NCBI RefSeq assembly: GCF_028200735.1
Contig: NZ_JAQKPV010000009.1
Location: forward strand, 1 to 64,000
Length of the DNA stretch: 64,000 bases
Direction: 5' to 3'
Source: Streptomyces sp. ACA25
Lineage (GTDB): Bacteria > Actinomycetota > Actinomycetes > Streptomycetales > Streptomycetaceae
Shown: positions 50,660-61,146 of the stretch, piece after piece
How the letters are laid out: every line of letters begins with the position of its first letter
Position numbering within the stretch: position 1 is the first letter of the stretch
Position numbers and translations under genes: made by a program
Notes under the pieces: generated by a model
Database searches by the model: none
Told to the model about the DNA's origin: nothing
What the model saw: only the letters and a program-made list of their open reading frames with translations

Positions 50660-51355
50660 TCACCACTGCGACGGAGTGGTGAGGCTGCGGGCCACCGCGT
50701 CGTCCAGCATTCTGGCGGTGGCCGGCACGTCGTTCCGGGAATTGTCGATGATGGGAAGTCCCGAGCCGTACCAGCCGGCCATCCGGCCGTGGATGGAGGC
50801 CACTTCCTCGTCGGACAACCGACGCGTGCCGCTGCGGGCCGCGTTGCGCTCGAGAACGATCTCGAGGCCGGGCAGCAGCACCACGGGGATGAGGCCCGGG
50901 CCCACATGACGCTTCCAGCCTCCCAGGCCGACCGCCGGGCGGTCGGGGAAGACCGCGTCGTCCAGAATGCAGGAGATGCCGTTGGCGAGGTAGTTGCGGG
51001 CGGCGAATCCGCAGGTGCGGCGGGCCAGCCGGTACTGCGCCTCGGAGCGGTCGTCCCAGCCGGTCCGGGGGTCCGCGAATCCGGAGCGCACCCACTCCCG
51101 CACGTCGTCCAGGCTGATGTGGGCGGTAGGTACCGGCCGGGACTCCGCCCAGTAGCGGGCCACGGTGGTCTTGCCGGCTCCGGCCGGACCGATCAGCAGG
51201 ACCGCGACACCGGCCTGGGCCGCCACCGCGTGCCCACTCCCGGCAGCGGGTGCCGGGGCAGGCAGCAACCCGGCGGGCGGGAGCTGGATGTGACCGGCCG
51301 TCCCGCCGTCGGGGGGCGCCGGGGGCGGCACTGGGGCATTGCCTGGCTGATGCAT
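50660..51355 (-). CDS. AAA/P-loop kinase-like protein
   Basis: This 231-residue P-loop protein has a disordered Pro/Ala-rich N-terminus (1-45), Walker A LLIGPAGAGKTT (about 54-65), and HISLDDVREWVRSGF after it. CILDDAVFPD resembles the Walker B strand of small-molecule kinases, and the arginine-rich ERNAARSGTRRLSDEEV could be a lid. It resembles zeta-toxin/chloramphenicol-phosphotransferase-like kinases in outline, but the substrate is unknown. The ATG at 51355 has GGAG upstream. It lies downstream of aroQ after 136 bp and upstream of the M24 gene; this position is common in streptomycetes. Confidence 0.8.
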   Translation of the reverse strand: MHQPGNAPVPPPAPPDGGTAGHIQLPPAGLLPAPAPAAGSGHAVAAQAGVAVLLIGPAGAGKTTVARYWAESRPVPTAHISLDDVREWVRSGFADPRTGWDDRSEAQYRLARRTCGFAARNYLANGISCILDDAVFPDRPAVGLGGWKRHVGPGLIPVVLLPGLEIVLERNAARSGTRRLSDEEVASIHGRMAGWYGSGLPIIDNSRNDVPATARMLDDAVARSLTTPSQW

Positions 51356-51491
51356 CCGCTGCCACTCCGTCCGTCTCGGGGCATTCTGTGCAAGGGCCGG
51401 GTGTACGGCCGGCCGGGGCCACACGCTATCCGGGATCACGCCGGGTAGCACGGGCCTGCCCGGCCGCGGGGTTGCCGCGGCCGGTACCTTC

Positions 51492-51950
51492 TCAGCTGCC
51501 CGGCCGCTTCTCGGCCGGCTCGGCGAGAGAGCGCAGAGCCAGGAAGTAGGAGCCGATTCCGAAGCCCGCGACGGTCCCGCTGGCGACCGCCGCGACAACC
51601 GAGGTGTGACGGAACTCCTCACGGGCGTACGGGTTGGAAAGGTGCACCTCGACCAGCGGAGCCGTGCGCTGGGCGGCGGCGTCCCGCAGGGCATAGGAGT
51701 AGTGGGTGAAGGCGCCGGGGTTCAGCACCACGGGCAACGACCCGTCGGCCGCCTCGTGCAGCCAGCGGATCATCTCGGCCTCGTCGTTGGTCTCCCGCAC
51801 CTCGACGTCGAAACCGAGCTCCTCGCCCAGCGCTGTGCACCTCTCCACCAAGCCGGCATACGAGGTGGAGCCGTAGACATCGGGCTCCCGGGAGCCGAGC
51901 CGTCCGAGGTTGGGACCGTTGAGCACCAGGACCCTGGGCGGGGCGGTCAT
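51492..51950 (-). CDS. aroQ: Type II 3-dehydroquinate dehydratase
   Basis: AroQ dehydrates 3-dehydroquinate to 3-dehydroshikimate as a dodecamer. The 152-residue protein has [19 protein letters not shown] with the catalytic Tyr in the flexible lid, [35 protein letters not shown] with the catalytic His region, and [14 protein letters not shown]. Its ATG at 51950 overlaps the aroB stop as ATGA, completing the aroC-aroK-aroB-aroQ chain of coupled genes. Confidence 0.96.
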   Translation of the reverse strand: MTAPPRVLVLNGPNLGRLGSREPDVYGSTSYAGLVERCTALGEELGFDVEVRETNDEAEMIRWLHEAADGSLPVVLNPGAFTHYSYALRDAAAQRTAPLVEVHLSNPYAREEFRHTSVVAAVASGTVAGFGIGSYFLALRSLAEPAEKRPGS

Positions 51951-53041
51951 GCGGCGATCTCCGCGTGCGCGGCCAGCAGCATCGCCGGGTCCGGGCCCTC
52001 GAGCACGGCGGGGCGGCCGATACCGTCCAGGACGATGAAGCGCAGCAGGTCACCCCGGGACTTCTTGTCGATCTTCATGGTCTCCAGCAGCCGGGGCCAC
52101 TGATCCCCGCGGTAGGTGACGGGCAGCCCGACCGCCTGCAGGAGGGTGCGGTGCCGGTCAGCGGTGGCATCGTCCAGCCGGCCGGCGATCCGGCCCAGCT
52201 CGGCGGCGAAGACCATGCCCACGGCGACGGCCGCACCGTGCCGCCACTCGTAGCGCTCGTTCTTCTCGATGGCGTGCGCCAGTGTGTGCCCGTAGTTCAG
52301 AATCTCGCGCCGGCCGGACTCCTTGAGATCCCCCGACACCACTTCGGCCTTCACCCTGACGGCACGCTCCAGCAGCTCCGCGGTGTGCGGGCCTTCAGGG
52401 GTGCGGGCGGCTGCCGGGTCGGACTCGATGAGCTCCAGGATGGCCGGATCCGCGATGAATCCCGCCTTGATGATCTCGGCCAGGCCGGACACGTAGTCGT
52501 GCACCGGGAGGGAGTCCAGCGCCGCGAGGTCGCACAGCACCCCGGCCGGCGGGTGGAAGGCCCCCACCAGGTTCTTTCCCTCCGCGGTGTTGATGCCGGT
52601 CTTGCCGCCGACCGCGGCATCCACCATTCCCAGCACGGTGGTGGGCACCGCGATCCAGCGCACGCCCCGCAGCCAGGTGGCGGCCACGAACCCGGCGAGG
52701 TCGGTCGTCGCGCCCCCACCCACACCGACGAGGACATCGGTGCGGGTGAAACCGGTCTGTCCCAGAGCTTTCCAGCAGTAGGCGGCGACTTCGGCGGTCT
52801 TGGACTCCTCGGCGTTCGGCAGTTGCACGGCGATGGCCTCGTAGCCCTGCTCGGCCAGGTCCTCCCGCAGCAGCCGGCCGGTCTCCGCCAGAGCCTCCGG
52901 GTGCAGCACCGCGACGCGCCTGGCATCCCGGCCGATGAGGCCGGGCAGCTCACCCAGCAGCTCCCGTCCGATGAGGACGTCGTACGGCTCGGTGCCGGCG
53001 GTACCGCTGACGGAGATTCGGATGGGGGTGTCGGTGGTCAT
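51947..53041 (-). CDS. aroB: 3-dehydroquinate synthase
   Basis: AroB converts DAHP to 3-dehydroquinate with NAD and zinc, the second shikimate step. The 364-residue protein has [22 protein letters not shown] (NAD-binding), [30 protein letters not shown] and the metal ligands in [13 protein letters not shown] and [12 protein letters not shown]. The ATG at 53041 overlaps the aroK stop. The frame is open far upstream through aroK and aroC, but homology begins only here. Confidence 0.96.
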   Translation of the reverse strand: MTTDTPIRISVSGTAGTEPYDVLIGRELLGELPGLIGRDARRVAVLHPEALAETGRLLREDLAEQGYEAIAVQLPNAEESKTAEVAAYCWKALGQTGFTRTDVLVGVGGGATTDLAGFVAATWLRGVRWIAVPTTVLGMVDAAVGGKTGINTAEGKNLVGAFHPPAGVLCDLAALDSLPVHDYVSGLAEIIKAGFIADPAILELIESDPAAARTPEGPHTAELLERAVRVKAEVVSGDLKESGRREILNYGHTLAHAIEKNERYEWRHGAAVAVGMVFAAELGRIAGRLDDATADRHRTLLQAVGLPVTYRGDQWPRLLETMKIDKKSRGDLLRFIVLDGIGRPAVLEGPDPAMLLAAHAEIAA

Positions 53042-53553
53042 GCTGTCCTGAGCTCCAATGCGTCGAAGACCGTCCGGGCGACCTCTTCGGGGCTGCGGCC
53101 CTCGGTACTGACCACCACGCGGGCGACCTCGGTGTACAACGGCCTGCGGTGTTCCATCAGGGTGCGCCACTGCTGCCGGGGATTGACGGCCAGCAGCGGC
53201 CGCGGTGCGTCGAGGCCGACCCGGCGCACCGCATCGGCGAGGGCGACATCGAGGAATACCACCGGCAGGCCGGCCAGCCGGGCGCGGTTCCCCGCGTCCA
53301 GGACCGCTCCGCCGCCGAGTGACACGATTCCCTCGTGCTCCTCCAGTGCGGCCCTGACCGCCTCCCGCTCCCACGCACGGAAGCGCTCCTCGCCCTCGGC
53401 GTAGAAGATCTCCGGGATGGCCTTGCCGGCGAGCTGCTCGATGTCCGCGTCGGTGTCCCGCAGCGGCAGTCCCAGGCGGTCGGCGAGCAGGGTACCGACG
53501 GTCGTCTTGCCCGCGCCGGGAGGGCCGACCAGTACCGCAGCCGGGCCGGTCAT
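53038..53553 (-). CDS. aroK: Shikimate kinase
   Basis: AroK phosphorylates shikimate at the 3-position. The 171-residue P-loop kinase has [21 protein letters not shown] near residue 8, [12 protein letters not shown] (shikimate/magnesium Asp), [18 protein letters not shown] and the [23 protein letters not shown] lid (in two pieces). ATGA overlaps join it to aroC upstream and aroB downstream, so the shikimate enzymes should be made in similar amounts. Confidence 0.96.
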   Translation of the reverse strand: MTGPAAVLVGPPGAGKTTVGTLLADRLGLPLRDTDADIEQLAGKAIPEIFYAEGEERFRAWEREAVRAALEEHEGIVSLGGGAVLDAGNRARLAGLPVVFLDVALADAVRRVGLDAPRPLLAVNPRQQWRTLMEHRRPLYTEVARVVVSTEGRSPEEVARTVFDALELRTA

Positions 53554-54734
53554 CGGATCTCCAGGTGGTCGAGGTACCCGGTGACGTTACGGCGGGTCTC
53601 GGTGACGCTGTCACCGGCGAACTTCTCCGCGACAGCGTCCGCGACCACCAGGGCCACCATCGCCTCGGCGACGATGCCGGCGGCCGGCACGGCGCAGACA
53701 TCGGAGCGCTGGTGGTGGGCGCTCGTCGGCTCACCGGTGGTCACGTCAACAGTGGCCAGAGCCCGAGGCACGGTCGCGATCGGCTTCATCGCGGCCCGCA
53801 CCCGGAGGAGCTCACCGGTGGTGAGCCCTCCTTCGGTGCCTCCGGAACGGCCTGAGGTCCGGCGGATGCCCTCCGCGGTGGGAACAATCTCGTCGTGCGC
53901 CTGCGAACCCGGGACCCGGGCCAGACCGAATCCGTCGCCGATCTCCACCCCCTTGATCGCCTGGATGCCCATCAGCGCAGCGGCGAGCCGTGCGTCGAGC
54001 CGGCGGTCCCAGTGCACATGAGAGCCGAGACCGACGGGCACCCCGTGGACGGCCACCTCGACAACCCCGCCGAGGGTGTCGCCGTCCTTGTGCGCCTGGT
54101 CGATCTCGGCGACCATCGCCCTGCTCGCCCCGGGATCCAGACAGCGCACCGGATCGGCGTCCAGGGCGGCCACGTCGCCGGGCTGCGGAACAGCGCCGTA
54201 CGGGGCACGGGCCCGGCCGAGCTCGACGACGTGCGAGACGATCCTGATACCGGCGGTCGCTTCGAGGTACGAGCGGGCAACAGTCCCCAGCGCCACTCTG
54301 GCAGCGGTCTCCCGGGCGGAGGCCCGCTCCAGGATCGGCCGGGCGTCGGCGAAGCCGTACTTCTGCATACCGGCCAGGTCCGCGTGTCCCGGGCGGGGCC
54401 GGGTCAGCGGGGCGTTGCGTGCCAGGGCGGCGAGTTCGCCGGGATCGACGGGATCGGCCGCCATGACCTTCTCCCATTTCGGCCACTCGGTGTTGCCGAC
54501 CATGATGGCCACCGGGGAGCCGAGAGTGAGGCCGTGCCGGACGCCTCCGAGGAACGTGACCTCATCCCGCTCGAACTTCATGCGGGCGCCGCGGCCGTAG
54601 CCGAGGCGCCGGCGCGCCAAGGCGTCGGCAACCATGTCCGTGGTGATCGGCACGCCGGAGGGGAGCCCCTCCAGGGTTGCCACGAGTGCGGGGCCATGGG
54701 ACTCCCCCGCGGTCAGCCAGCGCAACCTGCTCAA
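53550..54734 (-). CDS. aroC: Chorismate synthase
   Basis: AroC makes chorismate from EPSP with reduced FMN. The 394-residue protein has the signatures [58 protein letters not shown] and the flavin-binding [17 protein letters not shown]. The start codon is TTG at 54734, with GAGGAGA close upstream and no better ATG/GTG in frame, and gives the expected [15 protein letters not shown]-terminus. It follows aroE after 121 bp and overlaps aroK by 4 bp. Confidence 0.96.
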   Translation of the reverse strand: MSRLRWLTAGESHGPALVATLEGLPSGVPITTDMVADALARRRLGYGRGARMKFERDEVTFLGGVRHGLTLGSPVAIMVGNTEWPKWEKVMAADPVDPGELAALARNAPLTRPRPGHADLAGMQKYGFADARPILERASARETAARVALGTVARSYLEATAGIRIVSHVVELGRARAPYGAVPQPGDVAALDADPVRCLDPGASRAMVAEIDQAHKDGDTLGGVVEVAVHGVPVGLGSHVHWDRRLDARLAAALMGIQAIKGVEIGDGFGLARVPGSQAHDEIVPTAEGIRRTSGRSGGTEGGLTTGELLRVRAAMKPIATVPRALATVDVTTGEPTSAHHQRSDVCAVPAAGIVAEAMVALVVADAVAEKFAGDSVTETRRNVTGYLDHLEIR

Positions 54735-54855
54735 CGGGTCTCCTCGGGTACTTCGACCGTGCGAATGCTCTCCCCGATCATCCCACGGGTGCGCTGCCGG
54801 TCCGCCGCCCGTCCGGGTCGCGGACCGGCCGGAGAGCCGGCCGGCCTCCCTCTGC

Positions 54856-55701
54856 TCAGAGGCGGCCCGCCGGGCGGACCGCCTCCACCGCGCTGCGCAT
54901 GCGATCCGGCCCCGCGAGGACGCGTCCGGTCATCAGCTGCACCTGGAGGGCAGCCTGGTGCACCAGAAGGTCGAGCCCCCCGACCACCGGGCCGCCCCGG
55001 GCCGACCAGGCGGCGGCGAGCGCCGTCGGCCACGGGTCGTACAGCACGTCGAAGAGCGTGCCGGGGCTTTCCGGCACCGCCCCCGCCAACGCGTCGGTGC
55101 TGCCCGCCGGCGTGGTGGCGATGACCAACGGAGCGTGCAGGGCCTCAGCGGCGTCGGACCAGTCAGCGGTCCGCACCTCCACACCCAGCCGGGTGCCCCA
55201 GCGGCGCATCTCCCCGGCCCGGTCCGCGCTGCGGACGTAGGCCGTCACCTCGCCGGTGCAGATCCGGGCGAGAGCCGCCAGGGCCGAGGAGGCGGTGGCC
55301 CCGGCGCCGAGGACGGCGGCCCGCTCCACCCGGTCGACCCCGCGCTCCCGCAGTGCCTCGAGCATGCCGGGGACATCCGTGTTCTCCCCGGTCCGCCGGC
55401 CGTCGCCGGTGAACAGCACAGTGTTGACGGCCTCCACCGACGCCGCGGTCTCGCTGATCCGGTCGAGCAGGGGGATCACGGCGCGCTTCAGCGGCATGGT
55501 CAGGGAGAGCCCCGCCCATTCCGCCGACAGCCCGTCGAGGAATCCCGGGAGGCCTGACTCATCCACCTCGAAGCGGTCGTAGGTCCAGTTCCGGAGGCCG
55601 AGCTCCTCGTACGCCGCCCGGTGCAGGACCGGGGACAGCGAGTGCGCGATGGGTGAGCCCAGCACCGCCGCCCGCCTGGGGGAAGCCGGAGCACCGGCCA
55701 T
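54856..55701 (-). CDS. aroE: Shikimate dehydrogenase
   Basis: AroE reduces 3-dehydroshikimate with NADPH. The 281-residue protein has the shikimate-binding [17 protein letters not shown] (SxS), [16 protein letters not shown] with the catalytic Lys, the catalytic Asp in [10 protein letters not shown], and a Rossmann [16 protein letters not shown]. The ATG at 55701 overlaps the mltG stop by one base (TGATG). Together with the coupled aroC-K-B-Q genes it makes a nearly complete shikimate set; DAHP synthase and EPSP synthase are not in the window. Confidence 0.95.
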   Translation of the reverse strand: MAGAPASPRRAAVLGSPIAHSLSPVLHRAAYEELGLRNWTYDRFEVDESGLPGFLDGLSAEWAGLSLTMPLKRAVIPLLDRISETAASVEAVNTVLFTGDGRRTGENTDVPGMLEALRERGVDRVERAAVLGAGATASSALAALARICTGEVTAYVRSADRAGEMRRWGTRLGVEVRTADWSDAAEALHAPLVIATTPAGSTDALAGAVPESPGTLFDVLYDPWPTALAAAWSARGGPVVGGLDLLVHQAALQVQLMTGRVLAGPDRMRSAVEAVRPAGRL

Positions 55702-57551
55702 CAGTCGTTCCCGTCCTGGTTCCGCTTGCGCCGCTCCTCGTTGAACTCCGCGACATGCCTGTCGTGATCGGCCTGGTCCCGTTCGAAGCGGGTGTCGCCC
55801 GGGCGGACGGTGACGAAGAACAGCCAGTCGCCCTCGGTCGGATGCAACGCCGCGTCGATGGCCTGGTGACCGGGGTTGTCGATCGGCCCCGGAGGCAGCC
55901 CGTAGTACCGGTAGGTGTTGTACGGGTTGTCGAGCTTGGTGTCCTCCACCGTCACATCCAGCGTCGATCGGCCTTCCGCGTAGTTGATGGTGGAGTCGAA
56001 CTGCAGCTGCATGTTGATGTCCAGCCGGTTGTAGATGACCTGGGAGACCTTGCCGAACTCGTCGTCCTCCTGGGCCTCGGCCTGGATCAGCGAGGCGATG
56101 ATGAGCACCTCACGGGCCGTCTTGTTCACCTTCTTCGCCTCGGACTCGAGGTCGAGGTCGGCGAACTCACGTTCTGCCCGCTGCACCATCTGCCGGAGCA
56201 CGTCCTCGGGCGCGGAGTCCCCTCCCACGTTGTAGCGCGCGGGGAAGAGGAAGCCTTCGGGGTCCCCCTCCGCCCAGTCGGGCAGACCGAGATCTGCCTC
56301 GCCCGCAACCTTCTCGGTGGTGCCCTCGGGGAGCTCGAGCTGCTCGTCGATCGCCTCGTAGATCCGGGTCGCCCGCCAGCCCTCGGGAATGGTGAGGGTG
56401 TTGAGCGCGGACGGATCGGTCAGCATCTCGATCGCCGCCGACGCGGACATCTCCTCGCGGAGGGTGTAGATGCCCGCCTGGATGTTCCGCGCCGCGGGGT
56501 TGGCCCCGGCCGCCTCGACGAAGGCGTCGTGACTCTTGACCACACCGGCGTTCCTCAGGAGGTTGCCCATTCCGGACAGCGTGGCGCCTTCCGGGATCTC
56601 GACCTGGACCTCGCCGGTGCCCTGCCCGGCGTAGTCGGGTGCGGCTCCGAACCGGCTCTGGTAGGTCTGCCAGCCGTAGTAGACCACCGCGGACACACCG
56701 CCCACGAGGACCACGGCCATCACGAGGCAGGCGAAGCCGCTGCGGTTCCGCTTCTTCGCCTTTCCGCCCCGGCCGGCGGACTTCCCACCGGCGCGGCCCG
56801 CGCTCTCGTCCCGGTCCTCGTCCTCGTCGTCCCGGCCGCCGAAGAAGTCCTGCTCCCCCTGGTCGGGCCCCGGGTCCCAGCCGGTGTCCGGATCGGGGCC
56901 CCGGCCGGCTTCCCGCGCCTCCGGCCGGCGCGGGGCAGGCTCCGGCCCCGGCGCCTGCCGCTGATGCTGAGGCCGGGGCGGCGGATAGGCCCGGTCGGTG
57001 GCGTACATGTCGGGACGGTGCTCCCCGGTGCCGTCCGGCGGGGTGTGCTGCTGGGCGTAGGGATCCCCGCCATAGGCCCGGTCGGCCTCCCACCCGCCGT
57101 GGTACTGCTGCGAGTGGTTCTGTCCGCCGGCGGGGGTGTCGTACTGCTGCCCGGAGTAGTGCTGACCGGGATACTGCTGCTCCGAGTAGTGTTGCTGTCC
57201 GTGGTGTCCCTGCTGCCCGGAGTACTGCTGACCGGGGTATCCTTGCTGACCGTACTGCTGCCCCTGGGCGGGGTACTGCTGGTGCGCGGGGTACTGCTGC
57301 TCGGGGTACTGCTGCTGTCCGGGGTACTGCTGCTGTCCGGGGTGGTCCTGCTGGGGATAGGACTGCTGCTGTCCGGGGTGGTTCTGGTGCGGATAGGGCT
57401 GCTGCTGTCCGCCGTACTGCTGTTCCCAGGCAGCCTGGCTCCCGGCGCGGCCCGACGCGGTGCCGTACCTGTCCTCCCAGTCCCGGTCCCCGAAGAGCGG
57501 GTCGTCGGGATGCCACGGTTCGGAGCCGGAACCCCGGCCATACTCAGTCAT
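55701..57551 (-). CDS. mltG: Endolytic transglycosylase MltG
   Basis: MltG cleaves nascent glycan strands at the membrane and limits peptidoglycan length. The 616-residue protein has a long cytoplasmic region, much of it Gln/Tyr/Pro/Gly-rich repeats (about 40-155, e.g. YPGQQQYPEQQYPAHQQ), then a charged region. A transmembrane helix follows near 255-280 (FACLVMAVVLVGGVSAVVYY), then the YceG catalytic domain with the key glutamate in ASLIQAEAQEDDEFGKV. The repeat region is far longer than in most bacteria. The ATG at 57551 begins MTEYGRGSGSEPWHPDDPLF. It ends TGATG on aroE and follows ruvX by 121 bp. Confidence 0.93.
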   Translation of the reverse strand: MTEYGRGSGSEPWHPDDPLFGDRDWEDRYGTASGRAGSQAAWEQQYGGQQQPYPHQNHPGQQQSYPQQDHPGQQQYPGQQQYPEQQYPAHQQYPAQGQQYGQQGYPGQQYSGQQGHHGQQHYSEQQYPGQHYSGQQYDTPAGGQNHSQQYHGGWEADRAYGGDPYAQQHTPPDGTGEHRPDMYATDRAYPPPRPQHQRQAPGPEPAPRRPEAREAGRGPDPDTGWDPGPDQGEQDFFGGRDDEDEDRDESAGRAGGKSAGRGGKAKKRNRSGFACLVMAVVLVGGVSAVVYYGWQTYQSRFGAAPDYAGQGTGEVQVEIPEGATLSGMGNLLRNAGVVKSHDAFVEAAGANPAARNIQAGIYTLREEMSASAAIEMLTDPSALNTLTIPEGWRATRIYEAIDEQLELPEGTTEKVAGEADLGLPDWAEGDPEGFLFPARYNVGGDSAPEDVLRQMVQRAEREFADLDLESEAKKVNKTAREVLIIASLIQAEAQEDDEFGKVSQVIYNRLDINMQLQFDSTINYAEGRSTLDVTVEDTKLDNPYNTYRYYGLPPGPIDNPGHQAIDAALHPTEGDWLFFVTVRPGDTRFERDQADHDRHVAEFNEERRKRNQDGND

Positions 57552-57672
57552 CGATCCCCTTGTGACGGCAGGCAGCTGCGGGTCGTCGGCACCCCGGACG
57601 GAAGCGCGAACAGACCGCGGCCGGCCGTGGTATTCGAACGGCTGCGTTCCGCGGAACGTTACCGCACTGCGA

Positions 57673-58137
57673 TCACACAACCACTTCGACGCACTCCCCG
57701 GGAGGTCTGCCCGACACCCGTTCGGTCTCCAGCGCACTCTGCAGGATCACCACGGCAGCGGCCTGGTCGATGCGTGAGCGCCCCTTCCTGGCGGAGGTGC
57801 CGGAGGCCCGCATTCCCTGAGCTGCGGTGACCGTACTCATCCGCTCGTCCACCAGCCGCACCGGTACCGGGGCGACACGGCGCGCAGTCTCCTGAGCGAA
57901 GACGCGCACCCTGGCCGCGGCCGGGCCCTCACGCCCGCTGAGCGAACGCGGGAGCCCGATCACGACCTCCAGCGGCTCGAGTTCCGCGACCAGAGCGGCG
58001 AGCCGCCGCTGGGCCGTCGGCACATCGCGCCCCGGCACCGTCTCCACCGGGGTGGCGAGGAGCCCGTCGGGGTCGCAGGCGGCGACCCCGATCCGGGCCT
58101 CGCCGACATCGACAGCCAGCCTTCTCCCCCGTCGCAT
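57673..58137 (-). CDS. ruvX: Putative Holliday junction resolvase / pre-16S rRNA nuclease RuvX (YqgF)
   Basis: This 154-residue RNase H-fold protein of the YqgF/RuvX family has been implicated in 16S rRNA 5' maturation and, in mycobacteria, in Holliday-junction processing. Motifs are LAVDVGEARIGVAACD (first Asp), VIGLPRSLSGREGPAA, VPVRLVDERMSTVTA with the DER acid and RSRIDQAAAVVILQSAL with the last Asp. The ATG at 58137 overlaps the alaS stop as TGATG, the usual alaS-ruvX-mltG-aroE order. Confidence 0.95.
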   Translation of the reverse strand: MRRGRRLAVDVGEARIGVAACDPDGLLATPVETVPGRDVPTAQRRLAALVAELEPLEVVIGLPRSLSGREGPAAARVRVFAQETARRVAPVPVRLVDERMSTVTAAQGMRASGTSARKGRSRIDQAAAVVILQSALETERVSGRPPGECVEVVV

Positions 58138-60806
58138 CAGACGGCTTCCGCCACGAGGCGTTCGACCGCGGCGAGTGCCGTGTCCACGGCGGCCGGGTCC
58201 TGTCCCCCGCCCTGTGCGACATCGGGCTTGCCGCCGCCACCACCACCGAGGGCTTTGGCCGCCGCCCGGACCAGGTCACCGGCCTTCAGTCCGCGTTCCC
58301 GGGCCGCCTGGTTCGTGGCGATGACGGTGAGCGGACGGCCCTTGGCCACCGTGAACAGCGCGACCACGGCGGGGCGGTCCCCGGGGATGCGTCCGCGTAC
58401 GTCGAGAACGAGCTTCCGCAGGTCGTCCGCGGAGGTGCCGTCCGGTACCCGTCCGGAGGCCAGCGCCACGCCGCGGATGTCCCGGGCGTCGCGTGCCAGA
58501 CCGCCTGCGGCCTGCAGGACCTTCTCCGCACGGAATTTCTCGATCTCCTTCTCCGCCTCGCGGAGCTTCCCGAGCATCCCGGACACCTTCTCCGGCAGCT
58601 CCTCCGGGCGGCCCTTGAGCAGCTCGGTGAGCTGGGCGACGACGGTGTGCTCCCGGGCGAGGAAGTGGTAGGCGTCCGTGCCCACGAGCGCCTCCACCCG
58701 GCGCACACCGGCCCCGATGGAGGACTCGCCCAGCAGCTTGACCAGGCCGAGCTGCGCGGTGTTGTGGACGTGCGTGCCGCCGCACAGCTCCTTGGAGAAG
58801 TCACCGATGGTGACAACCCGCACCCGGTCGCCGTACTTCTCGCCGAACTCGGCGATCGCACCCTGCTTCTTGGCGTCCGCCATCGACATCACCTCAGCGG
58901 TGACGTCGAGTTCCCGGCCGAGTACCTCGTTGATCTGCTGCTCCACATCGGTGAGCACCGAACCGGGGACCGCGGTGGGCGAGCCGAAGTCGAAGCGGAA
59001 GCGGCCCGGGGCGTTCTCCGAACCCGCCTGGGCGGCAGTGGGGCCCAGAGCGTCCCGCAGCGCCTGGTGGGTGAGGTGGGTGGCACTGTGGGCGCGGGCG
59101 ATGGAGCGGCGCCGCATCAGGTCGATCGCGCAGTGGGCGGCCGCACCGACGGTGACCTCTCCGACCTGCACCACGCCTTTGTGGACGCTGACACCGGGGA
59201 CCGGCTGCTGCACATCACGGACCTCGATGACAGCCCCGGTGTCCAGCCTGATTCTGCCGGTGTCGGCGAGCTGACCGCCCCCCTCGGCGTAGAACGGGGT
59301 CCGGTCGAGTACGACCTCCACCTCGTCACCCTCCAGGGCGGCCGGTGAGGAAAGCCCGTCCACCAGCAGACCGACCACCGAGGACTCGCCCTCGGTGTGC
59401 GTGTAGCCGGTGAACTCGGTGACGCCCGCGGCATCGGCGATCGCACGGTAGGCCGACAGATCGGCGTGTCCGGTCTTCTTCGCGCGTGCGTCGGCCTTGG
59501 CCCGGTCCCGCTGCTCCCGCATCAGGCGCCGAAAGCCCTCCTGGTCCACGGACAGACCCTGTTCAGCGGCCATCTCCAGGGTGAGGTCGATCGGGAAGCC
59601 CCAGGTGTCGTGAAGCAGGAAGGCCCGGTCGCCGGTGAGCACGGAGCCACCGGCCGCCTTCGTCTCGGCGACGGCGGTGTCGAGGATGTTGGTGCCGGCC
59701 TTGAGCGTCTTGAGGAAGGCGCCCTCCTCGGCCAGCGCCACCGTCTCGATGCGCCTGCGGTCGGTGAGGAGCTCCGGGTACTGCAGGCCCATTGAGGCGA
59801 GCACGACGTCGACCAGCTCGCCGGCCACCGGGCCGGTGGCGCCCAGCAGACGCATGGTGCGGATGGCCCGGCGCATGATTCTGCGCAGGACGTAGCCCCG
59901 CCCTTCGTTCCCCGGGGTGACGCCGTCCCCGATGAGCATCACCGAGGTGCGCATGTGGTCGGCGATCACCCGCAGCGAGACGTCGGACTCCTCGGCCGCG
60001 CCGTACCGCACGCCGGTGAGCTCGGTGGCCTTGTCCATGACCACCCGCAGGGTGTCGGTCTCATACATGTTCCGCACGCCCTGCAGGATCATCGCCAGGC
60101 GTTCGAGTCCGAGTCCGGTGTCGATGTTCTTGGCGGGCAGCTCGCCGAGGATCGGGAAGTCCTCCTTGCCCTCGCCGTCCCCGCGCTCGTACTGCATGAA
60201 GACCAGGTTCCAGATCTCCACGTAGCGCTCGTCATTGACCGCGGGGCCGCCCTCGGGGCCGAACTCGGGGCCGCGGTCGTAGTTGATCTCCGAACACGGG
60301 CCGCAGGGACCCGGCACACCCATGGACCAGAAGTTGGGCCCCATCCCCAGACGCTGGATGCGTTCCGCGGGCACCCCGACGACCTCGCGCCAGATCCGCT
60401 CGGCCTCGTCGTCCCGCTCGTAGACGGTGATCCACAGCCGCTCCGGGTCCAGCCCGTAGCCGCCGTCCGCCACGGAGCCGGTGAGCAGCTCCCAGGCGAG
60501 CTTGATGGCGCCTTCCTTGAAGTAGTCACCGAAGGAGAAGTTGCCGCACATCTGGAAGAACGTGCCGTGCCGGGTGGTCCGGCCCACCTCTTCGATGTCG
60601 GGAGTGCGGACACACTTCTGCACGCTGGTGACACGCGGCGCCGGCGGAGCGACCTCACCCAGGAAGTAGGGCTTGAACGGCACCATGCCCGCGGGCACGA
60701 GAAGGAGGGTCGGGTCGTCCGCGATCAGCGACGCCGACGGCACGACAGTGTGCCCACGCTCCTCGAAGAAGCTCAGCCAGCGGCGGCGGATTTCTGCCGA
60801 CTCCAT
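58137..60806 (-). CDS. alaS: Alanyl-tRNA synthetase
   Basis: AlaRS charges tRNA-Ala. The 889-residue protein has the class II core ([39 protein letters not shown] split by text, [13 protein letters not shown]), the editing domain zinc motif [14 protein letters not shown] with [13 protein letters not shown], and the DHHA1 C-terminal domain with a glycine-rich [15 protein letters not shown] near 860. All domains are complete. It is coupled to the small DUF6167 gene upstream and ruvX downstream through one-base TGATG overlaps. Confidence 0.97.
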   Translation of the reverse strand: MESAEIRRRWLSFFEERGHTVVPSASLIADDPTLLLVPAGMVPFKPYFLGEVAPPAPRVTSVQKCVRTPDIEEVGRTTRHGTFFQMCGNFSFGDYFKEGAIKLAWELLTGSVADGGYGLDPERLWITVYERDDEAERIWREVVGVPAERIQRLGMGPNFWSMGVPGPCGPCSEINYDRGPEFGPEGGPAVNDERYVEIWNLVFMQYERGDGEGKEDFPILGELPAKNIDTGLGLERLAMILQGVRNMYETDTLRVVMDKATELTGVRYGAAEESDVSLRVIADHMRTSVMLIGDGVTPGNEGRGYVLRRIMRRAIRTMRLLGATGPVAGELVDVVLASMGLQYPELLTDRRRIETVALAEEGAFLKTLKAGTNILDTAVAETKAAGGSVLTGDRAFLLHDTWGFPIDLTLEMAAEQGLSVDQEGFRRLMREQRDRAKADARAKKTGHADLSAYRAIADAAGVTEFTGYTHTEGESSVVGLLVDGLSSPAALEGDEVEVVLDRTPFYAEGGGQLADTGRIRLDTGAVIEVRDVQQPVPGVSVHKGVVQVGEVTVGAAAHCAIDLMRRRSIARAHSATHLTHQALRDALGPTAAQAGSENAPGRFRFDFGSPTAVPGSVLTDVEQQINEVLGRELDVTAEVMSMADAKKQGAIAEFGEKYGDRVRVVTIGDFSKELCGGTHVHNTAQLGLVKLLGESSIGAGVRRVEALVGTDAYHFLAREHTVVAQLTELLKGRPEELPEKVSGMLGKLREAEKEIEKFRAEKVLQAAGGLARDARDIRGVALASGRVPDGTSADDLRKLVLDVRGRIPGDRPAVVALFTVAKGRPLTVIATNQAARERGLKAGDLVRAAAKALGGGGGGKPDVAQGGGQDPAAVDTALAAVERLVAEAV

Positions 60807-61138
60807 CAGTGGTCCTCATTTCCGGTCGTTCGGTGAAGGGGGCCGCCGGCCGGGGCCCGGCCCGGGGCCTGCGGGAGCTGGGCGGCGGTCCCGGTGACGG
60901 GCCCGTCGGGGTCCGTGGTCAGCCCCAGTGCCTCGTTCAGCTCATCCTCGCGCCGTGCCATGCCCGTCCGGACGTCGAGTGCGAAGTGCTTGAGCCGGTG
61001 CCCCGTGACGACGGCCCGGTCGGCCGCCCGGAGAGCCAGGGAGTCGGGGGCCAGGCTGCGGAGGGTGCGGTGCACCTTGTGGGTGGCCCAGACCCCGGCG
61101 GCGGCACCGGTGCTGAACCAGAAGACACGACGGAACAT
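60806..61138 (-). CDS. Small conserved protein (DUF6167 family)
   Basis: This 110-residue protein begins [31 protein letters not shown]: a short hydrophobic segment near 5-20 followed by basic helices, then an acidic middle ([12 protein letters not shown]) and a Gly/Pro-rich tail. It matches the DUF6167 proteins found immediately upstream of alaS in streptomycetes; function unknown. The stop overlaps the alaS start, and it lies 8 bp after the DUF948 gene, so all three are likely co-transcribed. Confidence 0.82.
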   Translation of the reverse strand: MFRRVFWFSTGAAAGVWATHKVHRTLRSLAPDSLALRAADRAVVTGHRLKHFALDVRTGMARREDELNEALGLTTDPDGPVTGTAAQLPQAPGRAPAGGPLHRTTGNEDH

Positions 61139-61146
61139 GGAACTGA

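Noticed and set aside
56900..57440. Tandem DNA repeat or mobile element
   Set aside because: The repetitive DNA encodes the Gln/Tyr/Pro repeats of MltG in frame; no flanking duplications or transposase.
60806..61143. T-box leader for alaS
   Set aside because: alaS directly overlaps an upstream coding sequence and no T-box core or specifier loop is visible.
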